A DNA stretch of 64,000 nucleotides from Haliclystus octoradiatus (lineage: Eukaryota > Cnidaria > Staurozoa > Stauromedusae > Haliclystidae). Of the stretch, positions 1-10,590 are shown in pieces (the stretch's first letter is position 1; every line of letters starts with the position of its first letter). Location: NCBI GenBank assembly GCA_916610825.1, contig OU744451.1:23138349-23202348 (forward strand), written 5' to 3'. Below the pieces are notes generated by a model, which saw only the letters and a list, made by a program, of their open reading frames with translations, had not been told where the DNA came from and did not search any database. Made by a program: the position numbers and the translations under genes.

Positions 1-445
1 TTAAAAAGGTTATCAAATTTATTTGTCTAAAAGAATAATGTTTTTGTTGTCTGCCTAGACCTCGAAAATGTCCATAAACATATCATGAATATAATGGTTA
101 CAGCCATTAGTTCAAATTTGAACTGATCACAATCTCTGAACAAAGAAATACAATGACAGAAGTAGACCAATATAAAATGACTTAAATTTAGGAAAACAAA
201 CATAAAAAAAAAACAATTCTACGGAAGGGAAGACCTCCTGCAATGTCAATCATCTTAAGATTTCACAGTCGCACGAAAGATTGTTATATTATTGAATTTA
301 TCCTAGTTGAATCAAATACTGTGTATAAACAGTCTCTTAATTTAATAAAACACATACGCTTATAATCATATCATGATTCAATACAGCTGCTTAAAACAAT
401 TGATATTATTTCTTGATAAAACAACATTTTTCTGCACAAACTCAC

Positions 446-698
446 TGCTTGCGTCAGCTTTACTAGTTGTGTTTCTTGCCCACGAAATTTTAAATTCTTC
501 AATATTTAATGTTAATGTTCTTTGCTCAGGTCTTCTATTTGTCTTTGATGGAAATCTTGTAATTGTAGTTCCCATTTTTAAAGCAGTGAGGATAGGTCCG
601 AGCTCAATTTCATCGTAACTGCATCCAACGGCAGAGTCGACATCTCCCTGTGTTGATGCAGTTTCAGAAACAATCGAGGGACTTCTAGCAGATAACAT
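446..698 (-). CDS. PLCG: Phospholipase C gamma, first coding exon (partial)
   Basis: This is the N-terminal coding exon of a phosphoinositide-specific phospholipase C of the gamma class, which hydrolyses PIP2 to IP3 and DAG downstream of tyrosine kinases. The exon encodes 84 codons plus one base. After a short acidic leader (about residues 1-35) comes the start of the PH domain; the stretch LKMGTTITRF, then RRPEQRTLTLN and FKISWAR, matches the PLC-gamma order (…VGTVMTLF…RPERKTFQV…ITWSR) better than PLC-beta or delta. The start is the first ATG of the open frame. A good donor (GTGAGT) lies at 445-440 and ends the exon in phase 1. The remaining exons must lie left of the window; 1-445 looks like intron. 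Seen: frame, donor, motif. Inferred: the rest of the gene. Confidence 0.8.
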
Positions 699-1964
699 AT
701 TGATAAATGAATATATCCAATCAATTCAGTTATCTATCTGTTTTATCCTCAGAATGATGAGATGGCCATAACTTGAACAAAATAGGTTTCAAATAAAGTT
801 ATTCTCCAAAACTTTCAGATAACGGGCACAACCACGGAATTGGAAAACAGCAAAAAGCATAGAAAAAGTGAACAACTGAAAACGCTGAGGAGTCTGGCAT
901 CAAAAGGGGAGAACCTTGGATTGTGATCTCCCCCGTCTATTGTTATTGTACAATAAGAAAAAGTTTCAGAGAAAATCATATCATATGAGAATTCTAATTC
1001 CTGCAACAGTACTCAATCGTTTACTTCCAAGTTGAACACTTTACAAATTTTACTTATCAACTATTAACAAACCCACTATGAGAAGTTTTAAAAAGAAAAA
1101 TTGTTGTATGAAATTCATCAGACTAGATAAAAGTATGAATTATACAGACCATGTATTCACTAGCAGATGTTTCCTCACAGATATTTTCTAATGAGATATT
1201 TGACTGATCTATAAGTCCCGCTTTGATTTACCGCAATTTGACGAGCGGTAAGCACTTACCAACATATCAAAATCGTCATAGTAAAAGTGAGACTTGAGCA
1301 AGTCAAGAGATATTAGCCTTGAGAAAATTCTAATCAGCAGCAGGGGAAAATTAGGGAGCGCAACAGCATGTGCAAAGGGGGAACAAAGGGCCAAATAACT
1401 TAAATAATAGACTGGGTCAAATGAAATTGTATTTGACTTGCGGGATAAGTGGTGGAGTTTACAGCTGCTATGCGCAATAGAGAAATCACAAATTGATGAG
1501 ATCTACATGAAAAATAGAATCGCTCTACCGAGAACTGCCTGAGCAATACAGATGCTATTCTAAAGAAATGGTTAATTTTGCATCATGAAATGACAGCAAA
1601 ATTATAAAATACGATCAAGATATATTCAATATTGACTATATTGTAATGCAGATGTTATTTGGAACATTTGGTACCAATTTGAGAAAATGTGCAAAGATGT
1701 ATTTCCCGTGAATGACGTAAAGTGCAGTGCAACGTGCATTCGATATGCTTCATAGGAAATTTGATTTAAGAACTTCGATAGGTACAGAAGAGAGGTCTGC
1801 GAATCCAATCAGAGTCCGATCCGATCGGATTTTAATCGGATCGGATCACTTTTTTCTTCGGATCGGACCGTTCGTCTCCTAGTTCCACGATATGAATTAC
1901 AGTGTATAGAAAATCTGATAAGAAGCCCTAGCCCTGTGTGCTCTATCACCTAGCTTACATGCAG

Positions 1965-2027
1965 ACCTTACAAGATCAAAATCTTATTTCCTTGTTAGGA
2001 AATTAAGATTTTGATTAGATAAGGTTT
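1965..2027. repeat. Short hairpin repeat
   Basis: ACCTTACAAGATCAAAATCT is followed after a short loop by an imperfect reverse complement ending ATTTTGATTAGATAAGGT. No target duplication was found. It may be an old MITE. Confidence 0.4.
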
Positions 2028-2093
2028 CATAAGCCTATCTGTCACCTAAGTGGACCAAACCGAGCAATATGTGACAGTAGCATAACTAAGTGG

Positions 2094-2167
2094 TAGCCTC
2101 ATTCCATAACGGCCTTCAACTCCACGCAGACGTCTGCGTGGAGTTGAGGGTCGTTATGGAATGAGGC
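2094..2167. mobile_element. 74-bp near-perfect palindrome with 11-bp target duplication
   Basis: The sequence from 2096 to 2167 is its own reverse complement except for two mismatched pairs, with arms of 36 bases and no loop (centre GCAGACGTCTGC). TAACTAAGTGG is repeated directly on both sides (2083-2093 and 2168-2178). It therefore looks like a minimal inserted element. The 9-11-bp duplication suggests Mutator-type mobilisation. Confidence 0.75.
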
Positions 2168-2388
2168 TAACTAAGTGGGTAACTTTCTCACAGAGGTTAT
2201 AAACTGAAAACGAATAGTCAATCTTTATTAACATCTCAACATTACATTTTCAACATTGAAGTTATTACATCAAAAACAATGTATTTATTACTTGATGTAA
2301 ACATTCTGAAGAAATTAGACTAGTCGTTGTTTCTGTGCAAGTTGAGCACAATTTAAAACTAACAATATTATATTATCATAATATTCTA

Positions 2389-3060
2389 TTATAAACTTTC
2401 ATTTATTCCAGAATCTTGATGTAGATGTTCTTTCCTTACAAAATCTAAAACTTGTCGTGCTTCAGGCATTTCCATATGTAAGAAATATTTCTTATTTCTA
2501 ACCATAAATGTTGAAAAACTATTACTATCTTCTAGGATTGTAATGTTAGCAGGTTTGAATTCCAATGATTTAATTCTAGCAAAAATATTTAATGTTTGAA
2601 CTTTAAATAAAGATTGTTTGGGGTCATATGAGAGTTTATGAACATAGACTCTTGTAAACCAATGCAAAATGAAAGTGGTTGTTGATCCTACTATAGCCAC
2701 AGTACCTGCTAACGCAAGTTTACCACCCATAGAAACTGTTTCTTTACCAAACATGACCAATAACGGAGCACCAAGCAATGAAATTAGACACGTTGTGATA
2801 GATAAACCTTTAATGTATTTTACTTGTGTTGATAAAGGTCCTTCATATACAACTTGGTAACCATCTGTTGGTGTCTCAGTATCTGTACTAAAAGGTTTTA
2901 AACTATTTACATATTTCCAATTAGAAGAGGTAACACATGGCTTTGAATTATTCTTGAGAATTGCACGAATGTAAGTACTTTCAGTATTTAGCTTTTGGTA
3001 ATGCAAGGTATTGCAGTATAATCTTCTACCAGCGCATGCAAATAATCGCATTCTCAACAT
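2389..3060 (-). CDS. TMEM70: TMEM70-like mitochondrial membrane protein, single exon
   Basis: This intronless 223-residue protein resembles TMEM70, an inner mitochondrial membrane protein that assists assembly of ATP synthase (and complex I) in animals. The N-terminus is rich in Arg and hydrophobic residues with no acidic residue in the first 20 (MLRMRLFACAGRRLY), as expected of a mitochondrial targeting peptide. Residues about 70-80 (VVYEGPLSTQ) precede two hydrophobic segments at about 85-107 and 113-136, separated by a short polar turn. A conserved C-terminal part follows (ILHWFTRVYVHKL … FKVQT … FSTFMVRNKKYFLHMEMP). The human family member is about 260 residues and has introns, so the single exon is notable. 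A possible AATAAA on the minus strand lies at 2284-2289. TMEM186 or TMEM223 were considered; the spacing and the C-terminal motif fit TMEM70 best. Confidence 0.82.
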   Translation of the reverse strand: MLRMRLFACAGRRLYCNTLHYQKLNTESTYIRAILKNNSKPCVTSSNWKYVNSLKPFSTDTETPTDGYQVVYEGPLSTQVKYIKGLSITTCLISLLGAPLLVMFGKETVSMGGKLALAGTVAIVGSTTTFILHWFTRVYVHKLSYDPKQSLFKVQTLNIFARIKSLEFKPANITILEDSNSFSTFMVRNKKYFLHMEMPEARQVLDFVRKEHLHQDSGINESL

Positions 3061-4189
3061 TTTATAGGAATAAAATTATGCAGGTTAAATAATTATCATA
3101 ATTTATCATTAAAGTTAGGCATCAAAAACCAACTTTTTCAAATGGTGAAGAAAGATGACTTATAACTTCTCTATTTGATTGAATGTAAGTTGATTCTTTG
3201 GTCAGAAAATTATCCTAACTTTCAAATTCTTCAGACAAGCCCAAGGCTAGGTTATTCAGTAATTCAGACAGAGTGAGTGAGTTTCCAAACCAAGCAAGCT
3301 CAGCTCAGCATAAAATTGGTCTGGCCACAAACTGGTTACAAACCTTCAATATATTTTGAATAACAATAAATAGCACCAAAGGAATATCTCTATGGATATG
3401 CTTAAGAAATCAAATCCAAATATCATTCATCAACTCTGAACATTTGAATGTACATGTAGGCTACAAAATCGGGAGTGCCTAAAACCCAGACCCAGACCCA
3501 GACTCAGACCCAGACCAGAGGCCTAAAACCCAGACTCAGACTCAGACCGGATTGATTTTAAAGTCTACTTTTCGTAGTGTAAACAGGAGAATCGTTTCTT
3601 AAATTTGACTCAAATCGATAGAGAAACGTTATATTATCATTTGTTGGTAAAATTTATGGTGATTAACGCAACAGGTTGATAGCAATGCAGTTCGGATTTC
3701 GGTCGATAAAAATGGATTAAACACAAACCAGCCTAATTTCTTCATTCCCAACGTCCATACGAACATTCGCAACGTCTCATACAAATATTCGACTTCAGAT
3801 GAAAAGACCAATTAGGAAGGAAATAGCGCCAGAATCAGACTTTCTTTTGGACTTATAGCAAATTAACAACATTAATGATAAAGAACTGAAGAAAATGAAA
3901 GCTTGGCTGTGATTATATACGAAGGACTTTTACAAAACAAACCTATCATAATCATCTACGATCGCCGCGATTTTGAATATTTGTTTGGAACGCTGTGAAT
4001 ATGCGTATGGAAAAAAGAACCTATATATTCGTTTAACTCAGGTATTATGAGTTGTAGCTGTTCGTCCAAGTGTGTTCTTGTTTATCATTTTCAAATTGAT
4101 GTTGCCTAGTATTTTAAAGTAGTCAAAGATTGGGTCTACTCATGGCATTTCATGTTTTCGTTTGGTCGCCATTTTTGCAACTTTAACCC

Positions 4190-5127
4190 GACCCAGCGTC
4201 CGGTCTGAGATTTGTTATCTTTATTGATTTAATGAACTACAGATCGAATAAAGGCAATTTAGCGTTTTGAAACTATTCATTTTGTTCTGTTCTCCTCATT
4301 CTAAATGTTGTGTTCTTGCCAATAATCCACTAAAGTCTGATATATGCCATTTTATTTTGGTCTGGGTTTTCATCGACAATGACGTCGCAGTGTTTTGAAT
4401 GTTCGTATGAGTCGCTGTCAACTTTAACCCGATCCAACGTCCGGTCTGAGATTTCCAAAGTCTGATATCTACCATTTTGTTTTAGTCTGGGTTTTCATCG
4501 ACAATGACGTCACCGCGTTTTGAATGTTCGTTTGAGTCGCTATGAATTTTAACGTCCTGTCTGAGAATTGTTACCTTAATTAATTTAAGGAACTAGAGGT
4601 CGAATAAAGGCAATTTTGCGTTCTAAAACTATTCATTTTGTTCTGTTCTTTGCGTTCTCAGTGTTGTGTGTTTGTCAATAGTCTACTGAAGTCTTATATA
4701 TGTCATGTTATTTTGGTATGGGTTTTCGTCGACAATGATGTCGCCGCGTTTTGAATGTCCGTATGAGTCGCTGTCAACTTTAACCCGATCCAGCGTCCGG
4801 TCTGAGATTTGTTACCTTTATTAATTTAAGGAACGGTAGATCGAATAAAGGCAATTTTGCGTTCTGAAACTATTCATTTTGTTCTGTTCTCCCCATTCTA
4901 GATGTTGTCTTCTTGCCAATAATCTACTAAAGTCTGAAATATGCCATTTTATTTTGGTCTGGGTTTTCCTCGATAAAGACGTCACCGCAATTTGAATGTT
5001 CGTATAAGTCGCTGTCAACTTTAACTCGATCCAACGTCCGGTCTGAGATTTCCAAAGTCTAATGTCTACCATTTTGTTTTGGTCTGGGTTTTCATCGACA
5101 ATGACGTCACCGCGTTTTAAATGTTCG
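4190..5127 (-). repeat. Internal repeats of the foldback element, left arm
   Basis: Units of the same family as the right-arm array, in inverted orientation and more diverged. Landmarks CTATTCATTTTGTTCTG recur at about 4264, 4631 and 4870. Fewer units than in the right arm make the element strongly asymmetric. Confidence 0.8.
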
Positions 5128-5137
5128 TTTTTAAAAA

Positions 5138-7485
5138 CAGAACAAAATGAATAGTTTCAGAACACAAAATTGCCTTTATTCGACCTCTAGTTCCTTAAAT
5201 TGATAAAGGTAACAATTCTCAGACAGGACGTTAAAGTTCATAGCGACTCAAACGAACATTCAAAACGCGGTGACGTCATTGTCGATGAAAACCCAGACCA
5301 AAACAAAATGGTAGATATCAGACTTTGGAAATCTCAGACCGGACGTTGGATCGGGTTAAAGTTGACAGCGACTCATACGAACATTCAAAACGCGGCGACG
5401 TCATTGTCAACGAAAACCCAGACCAAGATAAAATGACATATAAATTACTTCAGTAGACTATTGATAAAAGCACTGTAAGCACAACACTGAGAATGCAAAG
5501 AACAGAACAAAATGAATAGTTTCAGAACGCAAAATTGCCTTTATTCGACCTCTAGTTCCTTAAATTAATAAAGGTAACAATTCTCAGACAGGAGGTTAAA
5601 ATTCATAGCGACTCAAACGAACATTCAAAACGCGGTGACGTCATTGTCGATGAAAACCCAGACCAAAACAAAATGGTAGATATCAGACTTTGGAAATCTC
5701 AGACCGGACGTTGGATCGGGTTAAAGTTGACAGCGACTCATACGAACATTCAAACGCGGCGACGTCATTGTCAACGAAAACCCAGACCAAGATAAAATGA
5801 CATATAAAATACTTCAGTAGACTATTGATAAAAACACAACACTGAGAACGCAAAGAACAGAACAAAATGAATAGTTTCAGAACGCAAAAATGCCTTTATT
5901 CGACCTCTAGTTCCTTAAATTAATAAAGGTAACAATTCTCAGACAGGACGTTAAAATGCATAGCGACTCAAACGAACATTCAAAACGCGGTGACATCATT
6001 GTCGATGAAAACCCAGACCAAAACAAAATGGTAGATATCAGACTTTGGAAATCTCAGACCGGACGTTGGATCGGGTTAAAGTTGACAGCGACTCATACGA
6101 ACATTCAAAACGCTTGTCAACGAAAACCCAGACCAAGATAAAATGACATATAAAATACTTCAGTAGGCTATTGATAAAAACACAACACTGAGAATGCAAA
6201 GAACAGAACAAAATGAATAGTTTCAGAACGCAAAATTGCCTTTATTCGACCTCTAGTTCCTTAAATTAATAAAGGTAACAATTCTCAGACAGGACGTTAA
6301 AATTCTTAGCGACTCAAACGAACATTCAAAACGCGGTGACGTCATTGTCGATGAAAACTCAGACCAAAACAAAATGGTAGATATCAGACTTTGGAAATCT
6401 CAGACCGGACGTTGGATCGGGTTAAAGTTGACAGCGACTCATACGAACATTCAAAACGCTTGTCAACGAAAACCCAGACCAAGATAAAATGACATATAAA
6501 ATACTTCAGTAGACTATTGATAAAAACACAACACTGAGAATGCAAAGAACAGAACAAAATGAATAGTTTCAGAACGCAAAATTGCCTTTATTCGACCTCT
6601 AGTTCCTTAAATTAATAAAGGTAACAATTCTCAGACAGGACGTTAAAATTCATAGCGACTCAAACGAACATTCAAAACGCGGTGACGTCATTGTCGATGA
6701 AAACCCAGACCAAAACAAAATGGTAGATATCAGACTTTGGAAATCTCAGACCGAACGACGTTGGATCGGGTTAAAGTTGACAGCGACTCATACGAACATT
6801 CAAAACGCGGCGACGTCATTGTCAACGAAAACCCAGACCAAGATAAAATGACATATAAAATACTTCAGTAGACTATTGATAAAAACACAACACTGAGAAT
6901 GCAAAGAACAGAACAAAATGAATAGTTTCAGAACGCAAAATTGCCTTTATTCGACCTCTAGTTCCTTAAATTAATAAAGGTAACAATTCTAAGACAGGAC
7001 GTTAAAATTCTTAGCGACTCAAACGAACATTCAAAACGCGGTGACGTCATTGTCGATGAAAACTCAGACCAAAACAAAATGGTAGATATCAGACTTTGGA
7101 AATCTCAGACCGGACGTTGGATCGGGTTAAAGTTGACAGCGACTCATACGAACATTCAAAACGCTTGTCAACGAAAACCCAGACCAAGATAAAATGACAT
7201 ATAAAATACTTCAGTAGACTATTGATAAAAACACAACACTGAGAATGCAAAGAACAGAACAAAATGAATAGTTTCAGAACGCAAAATTGCCTTTATTCGA
7301 CCTCTAGTTCCTTAAATTAATAAAGGTAACAATTCTCAGACAGGACGTTAAAATTCATAGCGACTCAAACGAACATTCAAAACGCGGTGACGTCATTGTC
7401 GATGAAAACCCAGACCAAAATAAAATGGCATATATCAGACTTTAGTGGATTATTGGCAAGAACACAACATTTAGAATGAGGAGAA
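5138..7485 (+). repeat. Internal tandem array of the foldback element, right arm
   Basis: The landmark CAGAACAAAATGAATAG recurs at 5138, 5503, 5858, 6204, 6550, 6909, 7255 and 7486, giving spacings of 365, 355, 346, 346, 359, 346 and 231. Each unit contains two related halves, one with GCGACTCAAACGAAC and one with GCGACTCATACGAAC, each usually followed by a TGACGTCA site. Units differ by the loss of 13 bases (GCGGCGACGTCAT) in some copies, which explains the 346/359 alternation. Confidence 0.9.
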
Positions 7486-9411
7486 CAGAACAAAATGAAT
7501 AGTTTCAAAACGCTAAATTGCCTTTATTCGATCTGTAGTTCATTAAATCAATAAAGATAACAAATCTCAGACCGGACGCTGGGTCGGGTTAAAGTTGCAA
7601 AAATGGCGACCAAACGAAAACATGAAATGCCATGAGTAGACCCAATCTTTGACTACTTTAAAATACTAGGCAACATCAATTTGAAAATGATAAACAAGAA
7701 CACACTTGGACGAACTGCTACAACTCATAATACCTGAGTTAAACGAATATATAGGTTCCTTTTTTCCATACGCATATTCACAGCGTTCCAAACAAATATT
7801 CAAAATCGCGGCGATCGTAGATGATTATGATAGGTTTGTTTTGTAAAAGTCCTTCGTATATAATCACAGCCAAGCTTTCATTTTCTTCAGTTCTTCATCA
7901 TTAATGTTGTTAATTTGCTATAAGTCCAAAAGAAAGTCTGATTCTGGCGCTATTTCCTTCCTAATTGGTCTTTTCATCTGAAGTCGAATATTTGTATGAG
8001 ACGTTGCGAATGTTCGTATGGACGTTGGGAATGAAGAAATTAGGCTGGTTTGTGTTTAATCCATTTTTATCGACCGAAATCCGAACTGCATTGCTATCAA
8101 CCTGTTGCGTTAATCACCATAAATTTTACCAACAAATGATAATATAACGTTTCTCTATCGATTTGAGTCAAATTTAAGAAACGATTCTCCTGTTTACACT
8201 ACGAAAAGTAGACTTAAAAATCAATCCGGTCTGAGTCTGAGTCTGGGTTTTAGGCCTCTGGTCTGGGTCTGAGTCTGGGTCTGGGTCTGGGTTTTAGGCA
8301 CTCCCTACAAAATCTACAAATCAAATCAAGTTGAGATCAAAATTTCCATGATTATCCCACATTTTCTGATTGCCTCATATCAATTTTTCTATAGCCTTGC
8401 GTTTGAGGCTAGCCAGCGCAATTTCCAAATGACCAAATTCTCGCGAACATGGTCTCAAAAAAGTTATAAAGTATCAACATTTTCACCCACAAAAGTATAA
8501 AATGTACCTATTTATGAACAATGATTAATATAAAAGATATAACAACGAATTTTTAAAGTTGGAATAATGGAGGAGAACCTTTCAGAGAACAATGTACATA
8601 GCCATAAAAGGCAGGAGGTTCGTATAAGCTATACCGTAACAGGAATTCAGACTTGAAACTGATGATAATGTCGATAGAAAGCTGCATTTAATGGACAAAA
8701 CCTCTCAATCCATACGTGATCGCAATTTATTTTATTCAAGAAACGATTCTTATATAAAACCCCAGTAGACCTATGAGTTCTTAACACAAATTTTAAGCGA
8801 AACTCAGCCGCAAGTAGAAGGTAGTTCAAGCAAGTGTGCCAACTAAAAGTAGACCATAGACTGATCCAAGCTAAGCTTAAATATTTCAGTAAGTTATTAG
8901 TACGTCTATTTTGTCACAAGATTGTCATTGAAAGTAATAGCCTAACCTATATCCAATCGAGCCTAGCCATCTCATAGTTAGGCCTATTACTTAGAGCAAA
9001 GAAATGAATAAAGCCTAGCTGATGATTTCAATATATAGGCTATCTAATACTGTAGTTAGAACTTACTTTGAATAATATTTTGAAAATCTCTCTGTGATAC
9101 GAGAATTACTGTACATCTCCTCCCCTAGGGCCATACGGAAGAAGTGGCCTTTCCTACATAGGATTGAAACCTTGGAGATGCTATTGTCACCACATATTGT
9201 CGCGACTTAATTGTCTTGAGCTCTACCCTATTGTCTCAGATTATTACGTCACGTTCGAAGACATCAGGAATTGTCGGTGTTCGATAAGCCAATAGGAAGC
9301 AAGAAAACGTTTGATAAAACTTTCCATTAATAATAATCCACATTATCGAGAGTTCAACAACTTATTAGACACACAATAAGCTACTTAGGTAATCAATCAC
9401 TGCTCATCTCC

Positions 9412-9622
9412 AACCTGGCTTTGAAACTTCGTTATATAAGTCATCAGTGAAGGATGTTCTGTAACATCATCAATTCATCATCATCATCATCATTTCTTTG
9501 GAATCAGATACATTTGAAAGACATACGATAACCTGGCTTTGAAACGCCGTTATATAAATCATCAGTGAAGGATGTTCTTACATATACAAAGTCAATTCAT
9601 CATTATTGTCAATTCTTCGGAA
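9412..9622. repeat. Direct duplication of ~92 bp
   Basis: Copies 9412-9503 and 9530-9622 both run ACCTGGCTTTGAAAC…GTTATATAA…CATCAGTGAAGGATGTTCT and end in a CAATTCATCAT run. The first copy includes a (TCA)n microsatellite. Confidence 0.7.
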
Positions 9623-10387
9623 CCCAATAAAAATGTATAGTAAACAGTATGACAAGAAAAATAATAAGCAAAATATAGAAGTAACATGATAAGCAAAATA
9701 TAATACCAGGCTATAATAGGTTGTAAGGAATAAATTGAATTATTTACAGAGACAATAATACCAAAATAAGTAGAAATTTGGTTTAGTATATGTTATTGGT
9801 ATGTATTTGATTCTTGAGGAGACACTTAAACCTGGCATTTTCATCGCTAGTAACAACTTTCATCCCAGACTCAAGCCGCAACCAGGGATACCAATTTTTT
9901 CTTTCTAACTTTTCCGGGAGATTTCATCATGCAAATGTTTTCATATCTTTTTATTTTATGGCTATTGTCCTAAAAATAGGATAACAACTCCACAATTTTA
10001 CCAGAAAATGTGGCAATAAGTAAATAGAAAATAAAGCAAATGATTTTTCTTCTGATTAAAACAACTTGGGTACAGCTATTTCTTCCACTTCCTTCTGAAT
10101 TTATGATAGCCTTCCGGGACTCTCAGTCCCAGAATCTTCCATTTTATCAAACCCTGATCGCAAGGCCATTCCACTTATGAGAATGTGGATGTTCGTGGTC
10201 TCGTAAAGTCAATCAAGACATACCCATAAAGTGTCTGATAGGATTCACTTTTCAAAACATGTGTATGACAGAACAGGTTCTTTGTTCAGTTCTTCAGATA
10301 GTTTATTTCTCTCAAAATAAGCGGCTTTCCCAGAGGTCCTTATTTTACTATTGAGCCATGAGGTTATAGTGCAATATAACTGGAATA

Positions 10388-10564
10388 CAGTGAAACCTGT
10401 ATATAACAGCCAGCTACAAGAGGTAGATAAATTGACCATTATAGACAGGTGACCTTAATATACAGGTTTGATTCCATAGAAAATACTATTGTAGACATTG
10501 CAAAAGTGACCACTATAGACAGGTGGTTGTTGTATAGAGGTGACGGTTGTAACAGGTTTGGCTG
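10388..10564 (+). mobile_element. TA-type MITE, copy 1
   Basis: Terminal repeats CAG(T/C)(G/C)AAACCTGT(AT)ATAAC in opposite orientation, flanked by TA on both sides; the whole unit is about 177 bases. The TA duplication and CAGT ends point to Tc1/mariner or pogo-type mobilisation. It ends 26 bases before a USP10 exon. Confidence 0.85.
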
Positions 10565-10590
10565 TAATCAAATTTTCTTTTCTGTTGTAG

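Larger units (their letters stand above)
699..2388. other. Intergenic region PLCG-TMEM70
   Basis: No coding sequence is recognised. It probably holds the PLCG promoter or 5' UTR and the TMEM70 3' UTR. It contains a small GATCGGAT-rich inverted stretch at 1811-1870 and the two hairpin elements listed separately. Confidence 0.4.
3471..8305. mobile_element. Foldback transposon with long composite inverted repeats
   Basis: The element starts GGGAGTGCCTAAAACC and ends with its complement, flanked by a perfect 9-bp duplication TACAAAATC (3462-3470 and 8306-8314). The outermost ~920 bases at each end (3471-4390 and 7386-8305) are near-perfect inverted copies. Each begins with a run of AGACCC/AGACTC hexamers. 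Inside these, ~350-bp repeat units face inward: about two in the left arm and seven in the right arm, meeting near 5127. No transposase is seen; the short open frames are translations of the repeats. Long inverted repeats with internal tandem units and a 9-bp duplication are the marks of foldback elements (FB of Drosophila, TU of sea urchin), possibly moved by a Mutator-like transposase. Confidence 0.88.
8315..10590. other. Upstream region of USP10
   Basis: The USP10 start exon and promoter should be here but no exon could be fixed. It holds a partial tandem duplication, a CCAAT and ACGTCAC stretch near 9246-9290, a fragment of a dispersed repeat at about 10088-10160 and a TA-type MITE at its end. 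Confidence 0.4.

Noticed and set aside
1811..1870. GATCGGAT inverted stretch as a regulatory hairpin
   Set aside because: Short, imperfect, and made of a simple repeated word; no position relative to a gene supports function.
5200..6141. Repeated short open frames (NGxxVVDENPDQNKMVDIRLWKSQ type) in the foldback element
   Set aside because: They are translations of the tandem units, appear on both strands, are broken at random and have no conserved protein motif.
5138..7485. CRISPR-like regular array
   Set aside because: The whole ~350-bp unit is repeated with no unique spacers, in eukaryotic DNA inside a transposon.
8565..8610. Start exon of USP10 beginning ATGGAGGAGAACC
   Set aside because: The following GT is a poor donor and the peptide has no similarity to known USP10 N-termini.
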